Position numbers and translations under genes: made by a program. Positions 31,137-38,539 of a DNA stretch of 38,539 bases are shown one piece after another (the first letter of the stretch is position 1; the number at the start of each line of letters is the position of its first letter). The DNA comes from a virus. A model generated the notes under the pieces. The model made no database searches, was not told the DNA's origin, and saw only the letters and a list, made by a program, of their open reading frames with translations. The stretch lies in the IMG/VR virus record IMGVR_UViG_3300036715_002709, positions 1-38,539 of that record. The stretch is one strand, 5' to 3'.

Positions 31137-33809
31137 TTATTCCCATTCATCAAATGATGATTGTTTTTCACCTGACCAACCAATTGGTTCAAGCATTATA
31201 TTCATTGGTGACATGAAGAATTTTTCAAACATAATATCTTTGTTGACATAATCACTTAATCCTGATTCTTCAATAAATTTAACGTCTTTATATGCTATGA
31301 CATCCTGATTTGATGCAGGATTTGGTGTTCGTAACATAACATATTTTATCTTATCCCCAGAAGAAATAAGTTCATATGAATTACCTAAATCTAACTTCTC
31401 TACAAGTAAATTATGTATAATACTTGCACGTGAATTAATAGGAATACTTTTAGATGTATGTAAGTCGTAGTTTATTTTTGATACACCAGATACTCGTGAA
31501 ATATCCTCTAATGGTGCATTATAAAATTTTTCTTTTACTTCTTTAATGTATTCCTGAGCCTCGTGTTCGTCTTTATCAAGAATAAGTTCAACACTTTCCT
31601 TTAACTTTTTTCGACAAAATGCAGGTGTACTTGAACGAACAATCTCAAGACCCATTACTTTCATCTTAGGTGAACTTAATCTTACACCTTCAACATCAAG
31701 AACCCTTGCGACATATTTTTTCTTAGCAACAAAGAATCCGCTATCAGCAACAATCTCACGATCCATTGCTTGTGCCTCAGGATCATAACAATTTAAATAT
31801 GTACTTAATTCAACTAAGGTATCATTAATAACAGGTTGTAATTTATCCTCACAAAAATCACTACAAAATGTAACAATATCATCCTTGGAAACATTAGGAT
31901 TTTCTTTAACATATTGATTAACAATTGGTGATAGTGTATGATAACTTGAGTCAGTATCTCCCGCAAGAATTGAATCATAACCATGATTATTCACATTATA
32001 TCTTGATATTTCCCATGCAGTAATTTGATTACTCACACGACCATTTGCTGTAATTGCTGCTGCAATTTCTTCATTAAACAAAACGAAATGTTTATTAGCC
32101 AGTGCACCATACAAAGAGTTTAGGCGAATCTTAATTGCCATTTGTTTAGTGTCGAAAAACGCAAGCATTTTTTCCTCATGTTTAATCTCAGGACTAGAAG
32201 AAGAAAAACCTTTTGTTTTTAGGTCTTGGATATTTTGTGAGTGGACAAACATATCTTTCTTTGCTTTCTTGCGTTGACCATATAATTCTTTAACCAATCG
32301 TGGAACAATACCTAACTTATCATTACGAAAAAATGCACCATTGACACCTGCAGATACATTATGTTTATGTAGAATTTTACCTACTTTACTGAGAAGTTCT
32401 CTATTATCCATCCACTTCATGAAATAACTCTCACGTGATGACCAAGGTGTTGGTGATTTTATATTGACATCATTACATGTAAAATTACTATCAAGAAATA
32501 ATATTTTCTCACGTATTTTCTTTAAATCATCATGCATCTTATCTTCTGTTACATATGTCTCAGGTGACATATTACACCATCTCATGATAGACGGATATAG
32601 TGATGCAAAGTCAAACGATACAATCCAGTTATGTTTTCCTTTTTTAGGGTCAGCAACCCATCCACCAACAACCCCATTATATTCAGGATTACCTGAATCA
32701 TTTGGAAGAATCAAGTTATCTGAATATGATTGATTGCTAATATATATTCCCCAAGGTTTAACTGTTCCTAATGCATCATCAACATTGATACCTGAACTAT
32801 ATGCAATCATACGTGTTAATTCAATTAAGTTTAGTTTTTCATCCAGTTTATGTAACAGTTGAACGTCTTTGATGCCATAATCTACGAATTTCTCCCAGTC
32901 ACCATGCATAAATGCTGAGATGTTTTTAAATTCGCCATAATCAACTTTTCCTTCACCTTCACCCAATTCCACCTTAATGATGTTATCTAATGAATATGAT
33001 GTTTGAGTTGTATATGTGAATTTCTTGTATAATTCCATAATATCAAGTAAATATATACCATCCCATGATGTCTGGTATTCTTTTTGATTACCTTGTTGTA
33101 TCTTTTCCCTTACAGATGCGTGTCCAACAGGACTGAGATTTGACTCACCATACCCCATCTTTTTTGCACGATTTGTAATATATGGAAAGTCGAATCCATT
33201 ACCATTCCATGCCGTTATAATTGCAGGTTTTAGATTATCTAATAATTTAAAGAATGCATAAAACAATTCCTTCTCAGATGAGAATGATTTGAATATAAGA
33301 TTGCTATATTTTTGTTTTAATTTATTATGATATTCATCTGAGATATCTTCATCAGCAAGAATAATAATTTTTTTGTTAAATGAATCATATATCTGAATCA
33401 TGTTTATTGCTGATGGTGTTTCATCAGGATAAGGAAATCCTTGATCAGGAAGAACTCTTGTTTCAATATCAAGATACCATATTCTTGATGTGAATTCTTT
33501 CTGTGTTGAATAATATTTTTGTCGAATATATCCATATGTAGATTGAATCTGACCGTAAGTATTTGCACCTATTTGTTCTTGAAATTTAATATAATCTTTA
33601 TATTCTTTTTCATCATTGAATACATGTTTTTCGAGAAATAAATTCTCATCAAGTAAATATCTATATTCAGTAGGTGCATTATTTTTTGATCTTGTGAATA
33701 TTTCAGGTTTATAATCTGCTTTTTTAATTACTGATTCTTTTGTATTCTCGTCAAAATATCTTTCGTATAATGTATATTTGCTTTGGAAAACGTTTTCATA
33801 ATTATTCAT
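31137..33809 (-). CDS. 43: DNA polymerase gp43 (family B)
   Basis: An 890-residue polymerase (T4 898). Exonuclease motifs: YLDIETR (D114, E116), ITAWNGNGFDFPYI and YGIKDVQLL. Polymerase motifs: FDFASLYPSIMRW (motif A), KIRLNSLYGALANK (motif B) and AGDTDSSYHT (motif C). It is the replicative polymerase with proofreading. The C-terminus ends SSFDEWE, the likely clamp-binding tail. ATG behind GGAGATAT. Confidence 0.95.
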   Translation of the reverse strand: MNNYENVFQSKYTLYERYFDENTKESVIKKADYKPEIFTRSKNNAPTEYRYLLDENLFLEKHVFNDEKEYKDYIKFQEQIGANTYGQIQSTYGYIRQKYYSTQKEFTSRIWYLDIETRVLPDQGFPYPDETPSAINMIQIYDSFNKKIIILADEDISDEYHNKLKQKYSNLIFKSFSSEKELFYAFFKLLDNLKPAIITAWNGNGFDFPYITNRAKKMGYGESNLSPVGHASVREKIQQGNQKEYQTSWDGIYLLDIMELYKKFTYTTQTSYSLDNIIKVELGEGEGKVDYGEFKNISAFMHGDWEKFVDYGIKDVQLLHKLDEKLNLIELTRMIAYSSGINVDDALGTVKPWGIYISNQSYSDNLILPNDSGNPEYNGVVGGWVADPKKGKHNWIVSFDFASLYPSIMRWCNMSPETYVTEDKMHDDLKKIREKILFLDSNFTCNDVNIKSPTPWSSRESYFMKWMDNRELLSKVGKILHKHNVSAGVNGAFFRNDKLGIVPRLVKELYGQRKKAKKDMFVHSQNIQDLKTKGFSSSSPEIKHEEKMLAFFDTKQMAIKIRLNSLYGALANKHFVLFNEEIAAAITANGRVSNQITAWEISRYNVNNHGYDSILAGDTDSSYHTLSPIVNQYVKENPNVSKDDIVTFCSDFCEDKLQPVINDTLVELSTYLNCYDPEAQAMDREIVADSGFFVAKKKYVARVLDVEGVRLSSPKMKVMGLEIVRSSTPAFCRKKLKESVELILDKDEHEAQEYIKEVKEKFYNAPLEDISRVSGVSKINYDLHTSKSIPINSRASIIHNLLVEKLDLGNSYELISSGDKIKYVMLRTPNPASNQDVIAYKDVKFIEESGLSDYVNKDIMFEKFFMSPMNIMLEPIGWSGEKQSSFDEWE

Positions 33810-33824
33810 ATATCTCCTTTATCT

Positions 33825-33850
33825 ATTATATCATATATCACATTAAAAAG
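33825..33850 (-). promoter_or_regulatory. Extended -10 promoter for gp43
   Basis: TTTTTAATGTGATA then TATGATATAAT on the minus strand, a weaker upstream box than in other copies. Confidence 0.5.
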
Positions 33851-33853
33851 AGA

Positions 33854-35194
33854 TTAAATGTTCGCTAACAATTCTCTTAAATCTTCACGATACATCTCTA
33901 CAGGATCTTTTTCTTTTATATAATCATATTCTGCTTTCGCATTTTTTACATCTTTTATAATTTTTTCAATAGTTTCTTTAGTTAATGAATGAATTGGCAT
34001 TCTTAGTAGATAATCGAAACCATCATCAGAAAAGAAATTCTGTTCAGTACAATAATCAATTAATGATTGTCTAGGAACATTTTTAATCTCAAGTTCACCA
34101 TCAACAACTGCTTTAACAAACTTGTATTTTGAACCTAAAAGTTTCAATTCACGTAATAAATCATTTAAGGTAATATCTTTACGTTTGTGATAATATGTTA
34201 ATCTATATTCAACGAAATACTTTACAACTTCTACTTCTGTTTCAAAATATTTCAACCTACCATTTTCATCAAGGGTATTGATATTTTCTGTTAAAGATTC
34301 ATCGATTTTAAATATTTTACGTAATGTGTCTTTCTCAAGCATTTTTGCAAGATTTTCTTTTGTCATCTTAATAACATAATGAATATCACCAGAAGATTTA
34401 TCCTCATATGATTGAATAGTTTTATTCTCAATTAATCCATCAAGATAATTTTCATATTTTTCATATGTAACACTAGGTGCGAGTTCAGTAATTTTTAATG
34501 TGGTTGCATTAACAACATCAATTTTACCTTTTGCAATCCATCTACGATTCATACCTTCTTCATCAATATCAAGTTCAAATATACCATCGAATCCATAAAT
34601 CTGAGGAATAAGACGATCTATTGGTTTATTGTCTAACGCATCAAGACACGCATTGATTACATCTGATGGGTTACGATTTAAAATGTTTGTTGCGAATCCA
34701 ACTGCAATACCGCTTGTTCCATTTAAGATAACCGTAGGAATAATTGGTAGAAAATATTTAGGCTCAATTTGATCGCCATCATCTTCTTTAAACTGAAGAA
34801 GATTTTTATCTTTAAATAATTTATTGAAGTTGTTGTTGAGTTTTACACCAATATAACGTGGAGCACCTGCATCTGTAGAACGTAATGAACCAAACTGTCC
34901 TTCACGATCAAATAGAGGCATATTGTTTTTGAAGTCTTGAGCCATTCCAGTAATTGCATTCATTAGAGATGCATCACCATGATGATATTTTTTTGTAGAT
35001 GCTGTGGCACCTGCTAATTGAAAAATCTTTCTTGTTTTTTCAGTACCTTTTCCTGTCCAAATTTCTGTTGCACATGAAAGAATCTTTCTTTGAACAGGTT
35101 TAAGGCCATCTATTACACTTGGTATAGCACGATTTTCAATCGTGTACATTGAATAATCATGATATTCTTTATTTAAATAATCTACTATAAACAC
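33854..35194 (-). CDS. 52: DNA topoisomerase II medium subunit gp52
   Basis: A 446-residue GyrA/ParC-like breakage-reunion subunit (T4 gp52 is 442). ENRAIPSVIDGLKPVQRKIL, the KKYHHGDASL segment and the DAGAPRYIGV motif, whose Tyr attacks DNA, are clear; FGFIYGNGTSGIAVGFATNI-like sequence follows as NGTSGIAVGFATNI. It works with gp39/gp60 ATPase subunits, not present here. GTG start behind AAAGGATTGAT. Confidence 0.93.
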   Translation of the reverse strand: MFIVDYLNKEYHDYSMYTIENRAIPSVIDGLKPVQRKILSCATEIWTGKGTEKTRKIFQLAGATASTKKYHHGDASLMNAITGMAQDFKNNMPLFDREGQFGSLRSTDAGAPRYIGVKLNNNFNKLFKDKNLLQFKEDDGDQIEPKYFLPIIPTVILNGTSGIAVGFATNILNRNPSDVINACLDALDNKPIDRLIPQIYGFDGIFELDIDEEGMNRRWIAKGKIDVVNATTLKITELAPSVTYEKYENYLDGLIENKTIQSYEDKSSGDIHYVIKMTKENLAKMLEKDTLRKIFKIDESLTENINTLDENGRLKYFETEVEVVKYFVEYRLTYYHKRKDITLNDLLRELKLLGSKYKFVKAVVDGELEIKNVPRQSLIDYCTEQNFFSDDGFDYLLRMPIHSLTKETIEKIIKDVKNAKAEYDYIKEKDPVEMYREDLRELLANI

Positions 35195-35223
35195 ATCAAT
35201 CCTTTATCTTTTTAATAGGTATC

Positions 35224-35250
35224 ATTATATCATAATTAACCTTAAAATAA
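35224..35250 (-). promoter_or_regulatory. Extended -10 promoter for gp52
   Basis: TTTTAAGGTTAATTA then TGATATAAT on the minus strand, 30 nt from the GTG start. Confidence 0.7.
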
Positions 35251-35343
35251 CATATAATTCCTAAATTTTTATTTCCATATCTCAAAGCGAAGAAACTAAA
35301 TTAGCAAGTATTGTATTTTAGATATAAGAAGTAAAAATTATGT

Positions 35344-36162
35344 TTACCATGTATTGATTTTTGGAGTATAATCACGTATTTTAGTAAGAAGGTCAGCTGT
35401 AATTTTTTTAGGATCAACTGGAGACCCTGGTTTTTTGATTATAATATAATTTGCTTTCGATATATAACTTCCGCCATTATCTGATGTTTTCATTTCAACA
35501 TCAACACCTTTTTTATTGAATGCCATAATAATTGAACCATCCATATATTTTTTCAGATTATCACCCATATCAATAATTTTTTTCATTGTAAGTGATGCAC
35601 CTTCATGTGTATCAATAAGAATATCCTCAGGAACAACACGATCACGAGATTTGTTCTGTTCAATAGCAACTTTAACATCATTTACTACCCATACAATATG
35701 AATATTTTGCTTATCATATCCTAGACGTAATACATCTGCAGTTAAATTGTTTAGTTTAGTAATGTCTTTTAATGTGACATCAAATATAATGTTTGGTTTT
35801 AATTTTGGGTCACTTGTTAAAATACTCGTATAAATAACACTTTTTTCTTTATCTAGAACTTTCATATCAGATAATAATGTATGCAGATTTGTAACATCTT
35901 CAGGATTTCTTAGGTTCATCCTTGACGTATCAATACCATAATCCTTCAAAGCACGTGCTTTAATTAATTCTGATTTTAACGAAAGTTCCTTAATCGCATC
36001 AACATCTACATTGATACCTTCAATAGCAAGTAATTTATCCTTAACGAATCCTTTACCTGAACCTGCACCACCTGCAAGTATAACAACGTTTCCTGAAAGT
36101 GGATAAGGTTTAGCACCAACTGTAATTAATATCTCGTTTAATAATAAATTTTTAAATTTCAT
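35344..36162 (-). CDS. P-loop kinase (zeta-toxin-like) with candidate capsid-targeting N-terminus
   Basis: Start at ATG 36162 (GAGGAAACAC). The 272-residue protein has Walker A GGAGSGKG (31-38), a DVTLKD segment and an RDRVVP basic loop, as in zeta-toxin/polynucleotide-kinase-like P-loop proteins. The first residues MKFKNLLLNE match the MKFK-type start with L-N-E at 8-10, so it may be packed into the head and injected. Substrate unknown. Confidence 0.68.
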   Translation of the reverse strand: MKFKNLLLNEILITVGAKPYPLSGNVVILAGGAGSGKGFVKDKLLAIEGINVDVDAIKELSLKSELIKARALKDYGIDTSRMNLRNPEDVTNLHTLLSDMKVLDKEKSVIYTSILTSDPKLKPNIIFDVTLKDITKLNNLTADVLRLGYDKQNIHIVWVVNDVKVAIEQNKSRDRVVPEDILIDTHEGASLTMKKIIDMGDNLKKYMDGSIIMAFNKKGVDVEMKTSDNGGSYISKANYIIIKKPGSPVDPKKITADLLTKIRDYTPKINTW

Positions 36163-36216
36163 GTGTTTCCTCAATTATCATTAATAATAATAATTCTCTT
36201 GTGTTTTATAAAGTAT

Positions 36217-36669
36217 TTATTTTTTCCCTGCATCATCAATTGCTAAGAAAATTTCGAGATCCTTTTTCAATTCAGGTGTAAGTTTCTCCCAACGTCTAGT
36301 TACACGACGTCCACGAGCAACAAGTCCTTTTTGTTCACTTAGATACATATCACGTAATAGGTAATGGTGACGAATAATATCTTTTGTCCAATCAGAAATA
36401 AAAGGACAATTTTTAATAATGTGCCAACTCATTTCCTCATGATTTGTAAAACTATAAGTTCCAGATACAACATCTTTTGGATTACGTTGATGTGCAACAA
36501 AAGGTTTACCAATATCATGAAGTAATGCAGGAACAATAAAACGAAATTGACCTGATTTAATTGCGTGAAAAGTAACACTTAATGTGTGCCCTAAAACGCT
36601 ATGTTTATGCCATCTGTTTTGTTTAATGAATAATGAGGTTAAAAATGGTTTTGATAAAATTTTGTTCAT
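36217..36669 (-). CDS. HD-domain phosphohydrolase
   Basis: A 150-residue HD protein: HKHSVLGHTL (21-30), HDIGKP (51-56), NHEEMS (76-81) and RHHYLLRD (100-107) give the metal-binding set. It is likely a nucleotide or small-phosphoester hydrolase. Its promoter is at 36692. Confidence 0.78.
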   Translation of the reverse strand: MNKILSKPFLTSLFIKQNRWHKHSVLGHTLSVTFHAIKSGQFRFIVPALLHDIGKPFVAHQRNPKDVVSGTYSFTNHEEMSWHIIKNCPFISDWTKDIIRHHYLLRDMYLSEQKGLVARGRRVTRRWEKLTPELKKDLEIFLAIDDAGKK

Positions 36670-36691
36670 AATGTTTCCTTTTTATACAATA

Positions 36692-36715
36692 ATTATATCA
36701 TATTAACCTTAAAAT
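36692..36715 (-). promoter_or_regulatory. Extended -10 promoter
   Basis: TTTTAAGGTTAATA then TGATATAATTATTGT on the minus strand, ahead of the HD gene. Confidence 0.7.
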
Positions 36716-36719
36716 AATA

Positions 36720-37232
36720 TTATAGATATGATTTAACAATAATAGTTATTGCCTTCCAATCTTCTAATTGATTTACCTCATTCTTAGAAAACCACTCAAC
36801 AGTTGCTAGTGATTCCAAATCGTTTTCAGGCTGTGGTTCAATTTGTTTACGAATATCAACTTCTACCATATACAGATAACAATGTTGATTTGATTGAGTA
36901 CTTACAAGCACTTTACCTAATGGGTGAATATCTTCTTTATTTACTACAAATCCTGCTTCTTCACGACATTCAGAAATAACAATGTCCAACATATATTCAT
37001 CTGAATCTAATGAACCACCAAATGCTGTTGCACGAAATTCATTAATAGGACATTTAAATTCACGAACCAATCCGTACTTATTTGTTCTTTGATCATACAA
37101 TACAAATGCAATAGAATCAATTCCTGCACGTTCTGAAAAATAATATCGATTGTCCCACGATTTTACTGACAAGAATGGTTCACCCATCCTATTCTTTTGT
37201 GGACTTTCCCATAATGTTGTGAATATTTCCAT
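36720..37232 (-). CDS. Nudix hydrolase with variant Nudix box
   Basis: A 170-residue Nudix protein. The box runs GSLDSDEYMLDIVISECREE followed by AGF (73-95) and fits G-x5-E-x7-RE-x2-EE-x-G except that the Arg of RE is Ser87. E91 and E92, the metal ligands, are kept. It may clean up nucleotides or cleave NAD/NADH-like compounds. The altered Arg may change activity. Confidence 0.75.
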   Translation of the reverse strand: MEIFTTLWESPQKNRMGEPFLSVKSWDNRYYFSERAGIDSIAFVLYDQRTNKYGLVREFKCPINEFRATAFGGSLDSDEYMLDIVISECREEAGFVVNKEDIHPLGKVLVSTQSNQHCYLYMVEVDIRKQIEPQPENDLESLATVEWFSKNEVNQLEDWKAITIIVKSYL

Positions 37233-37268
37233 AAGTATTCCTTTAAATTTATTATCCTTAAAAATGGA

Positions 37269-37526
37269 TTAATAACGAATTGTAGAGCCTTTAAATAACA
37301 ACCCAGAGCATACAGTACCTTCGACAGGTTTTCCTAAGAAATTTGTTGCTGTAAACCCAGTATGATAAAAATCATCTTTTGAACATGCAAACCATGAATA
37401 TCCATTCATTTGAATGTTTGTCATACCTTCTGCTTTTAACGCTTTTTCAGCATCTTGTGGAGAAGTACAACCAGTTAAACCAGCAATAATAACTACAAGA
37501 AAACTCAATTTTAACAATGTTTTCAA
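37269..37526 (-). CDS. Small lipoprotein, 85 aa
   Basis: Start taken at TTG 37526, where TTGA overlaps the upstream stop, so it is coupled. Signal and lipobox are MKTLLKLSFLVVIIAGLTGC (Cys20). The mature part has WFACSKDDFYHTGFTATN and VCSGLLFKGSTIRY, a conserved phage/enteric pattern of unknown function, with two Cys likely disulfide-bonded. Confidence 0.68.
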   Translation of the reverse strand: MKTLLKLSFLVVIIAGLTGCTSPQDAEKALKAEGMTNIQMNGYSWFACSKDDFYHTGFTATNFLGKPVEGTVCSGLLFKGSTIRY

Positions 37527-37747
37527 GATAAAAAATCTTCCCAAAACTCATCGTCTTCTGATAAATCGATTAAAATCATATCACCGATACTTTCTTCATA
37601 AGTGATACCGTTTTCCTCACAGAATTCATCAATAAACTCTGAATACTCACCTTGAATGATTAATGTATCACCATCAATCTTTCCTTTTAAATTGAAATCT
37701 TGTTTTAACCATTGCTTTGCAAATGATTCATATTGTTTGAAATCCAT
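37523..37747 (-). CDS. Unknown acidic protein, 74 aa
   Basis: Acidic product with several Asp/Glu and aromatic residues ending in DEFWEDFLS. ATG overlaps the stop of the 37-aa gene (TAATG). No motif known. Confidence 0.55.
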   Translation of the reverse strand: MDFKQYESFAKQWLKQDFNLKGKIDGDTLIIQGEYSEFIDEFCEENGITYEESIGDMILIDLSEDDEFWEDFLS

Positions 37748-37860
37748 TAAAATCCTTCTTTGTGTTTTAATTTACGTGTGTATTTTGATTTATCTCTTAT
37801 AGATCTCGTATTCATACGGATCTCACCTCTATGACTTTTTAAAATATTTAAATCTCTCAT
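37747..37860 (-). CDS. Small basic peptide, 37 aa
   Basis: ATG at 37860 behind GAAGGAATTTCAA in the conserved leader. Lys/Arg-rich, probably nucleic-acid or protein binding. It couples to the 74-aa gene. Confidence 0.5.
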   Translation of the reverse strand: MRDLNILKSHRGEIRMNTRSIRDKSKYTRKLKHKEGF

Positions 37861-37925
37861 TTGAAATTCCTTCTTTCATTCGTTTGTTACAATAATTATA
37901 TCATAATAAACTTAAAATAAGATTA
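37861..37925 (-). promoter_or_regulatory. Extended -10 promoter plus conserved leader
   Basis: -10 at 37895-37903 with the long TTAATCTTATTTTAAGTTTA upstream, and the leader shared with 17950 and 18320. Confidence 0.75.
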
Positions 37926-37926
37926 A

Positions 37927-38085
37927 TTATCTATAGTAGATTTGTGTATGTTGATAATAATGATGCTGATAATAATGTTGTCTGTAGTATGGGTGATAAT
38001 TATCATATGGATATGGGTCGTAATATGCAGTACATCCACTAAACATCAATATTATTCCGATTGTGGTAATAATTTTTCTGAACAT
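37927..38085 (-). CDS. His/Tyr-rich small lipoprotein, 52 aa
   Basis: ATG at 38085 within AAGGAAGATGAATG. Signal MFRKIITTIGIILMFSGC (lipobox FSGC, Cys18). The mature tail of about 34 residues is mostly Tyr, His and Gln (HYYQHHYYQH), possibly metal-binding. Its start overlaps the end of the 75-aa gene. Confidence 0.6.
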   Translation of the reverse strand: MFRKIITTIGIILMFSGCTAYYDPYPYDNYHPYYRQHYYQHHYYQHTQIYYR

Positions 38086-38279
38086 TCATCTTCCTTCATT
38101 TCTGTAATATCACTTGGTGTGAATTCCTCATCTATTTTATCATCAGATATAATATTGATTGATATTAGATTTGATATTTTAGAATGGTAATCTTTTGTAA
38201 GTTTTTCCATATCAAGAACTACATCATCAGGTATATCATACCATTCCATTGTTTGTTTAATTACTTTTAATCTTCTCAT
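38052..38279 (-). CDS. Unknown protein, 75 aa
   Basis: ATG behind GGAAGAAT. Acidic and helical; its end overlaps the start of the His/Tyr-rich lipoprotein by 34 nt in another frame. No motif. Confidence 0.5.
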   Translation of the reverse strand: MRRLKVIKQTMEWYDIPDDVVLDMEKLTKDYHSKISNLISINIISDDKIDEEFTPSDITEMKEDECSEKLLPQSE

Positions 38280-38454
38280 ATTCTTCCTTCCATCTTTGTT
38301 TTTGTTTTATTCTTGAATACAATTCATTATATGCATCATTTTCATATTCAAACATCTGTAGATATAATCTAATATCTACAGAATAATCGTCATCAATACC
38401 CGTATCATTCTTCATACATTTATTAAGATGTTCAATTAATTCTTGTGGTTTCAT
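38257..38454 (-). CDS. Unknown protein, 65 aa
   Basis: Start taken at ATG 38454 after the stop of the short upstream ORF, with a weak AGAAG; a TTG six codons earlier is the alternative. Charged helical product overlapping the 75-aa gene start. Confidence 0.5.
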   Translation of the reverse strand: MKPQELIEHLNKCMKNDTGIDDDYSVDIRLYLQMFEYENDAYNELYSRIKQKQRWKEEYEKIKSN

Positions 38455-38458
38455 AATC

Positions 38459-38527
38459 TTATTCTTCTGCAAATACCATTTTATTAGTTGTTAGATTTAG
38501 ATGTTCTTCATTAAAACTTTTTGACAT
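38459..38527 (-). CDS. Very short ORF, 22 aa
   Basis: ATG at 38527 behind TAGAGGCATA, ending 4 nt before the next start. It could be a leader peptide. Confidence 0.35.
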   Translation of the reverse strand: MSKSFNEEHLNLTTNKMVFAEE

Positions 38528-38539
38528 TATGCCTCTATA

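Noticed and set aside
1-38539. tRNA genes
   Set aside because: I scanned for T-loop-like GTTCGA and GGTTCAAATC sequences and found none with a matching acceptor stem.

Overview
This window is a 38.5-kb piece of a T4-like tailed phage (myovirus) genome. The identification rests on a linked set of T4 core genes: DNA polymerase gp43, sliding clamp gp45, SSB gp32, primase gp61, topoisomerase subunit gp52, RNase H (Rnh), UvsW, UvsY, Rnl2-type RNA ligase, head completion gp4, neck gp13 and a gp23/gp24-family capsid protein. The DNA is very AT-rich and almost every gene is on the minus strand. Only five genes, which look late or structural, are on the plus strand (3747, 5739, 6078, 15311, 20226). 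The host must be Gram-negative, because the window encodes a TonB-dependent-receptor-like protein and lipoproteins. A low-GC host is likely. Campylobacterota is a guess based on AT content, promoter style and the ThyX motif, and is not shown.

Layout. 1-3.6 kb: truncated SegE-like GIY-YIG endonuclease, a large origin-binding-type helicase with a possible primase domain, and a conserved phage protein. 3.7-9.4 kb: head/neck cluster (capsid protein, possible decoration protein, gp4, gp13, a proline/valine pentapeptide-repeat protein, an Fe-S RecB-like nuclease). 9.5-15.3 kb: accessory and RNA genes (ParB-like protein, Rnl2 ligase, secreted thermonuclease, tRNA nucleotidyltransferase, several small unknowns). 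15.3-18.4 kb: N-formylglutamate amidohydrolase-like protein, primase and small unknowns. 18.4-20.2 kb: a TonB-dependent-receptor-like gene closed by large hairpins. 20.2-25.2 kb: replication block (rnh, gp32, gp45) and a GroES-like co-chaperonin. 25.2-29.7 kb: uvsW, a fibre-like protein, uvsY, RNase HI. 29.7-36.7 kb: membrane protein, thyX, gp43, gp52, a P-loop kinase, an HD hydrolase. 36.7-38.5 kb: Nudix hydrolase, two small lipoproteins and short unknown ORFs.

Two promoter vocabularies recur. One is the T4-type late promoter TATAAATA, found ahead of structural and candidate internal-head genes. The other is an extended -10 element (TGNTATAAT) preceded by a TTAAG(G/T)TTA box, found about 17 times ahead of replication and accessory operons. 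Many genes start with TTG or GTG behind a clear AAGGA.

The most unusual points are: a TonB-receptor-like gene inside a T4-type genome, with a shortened plug; a 76-bp tandem duplication near gp45 that pairs intrinsic terminators with perfect Fur-box-like palindromes; four or five proteins that share a MKFK-type N-terminus followed by an [I/L]-x-E site, as expected for capsid-targeting signals cut by a gp21-type prohead protease; and a recurrent, apparently phage-specific promoter family.
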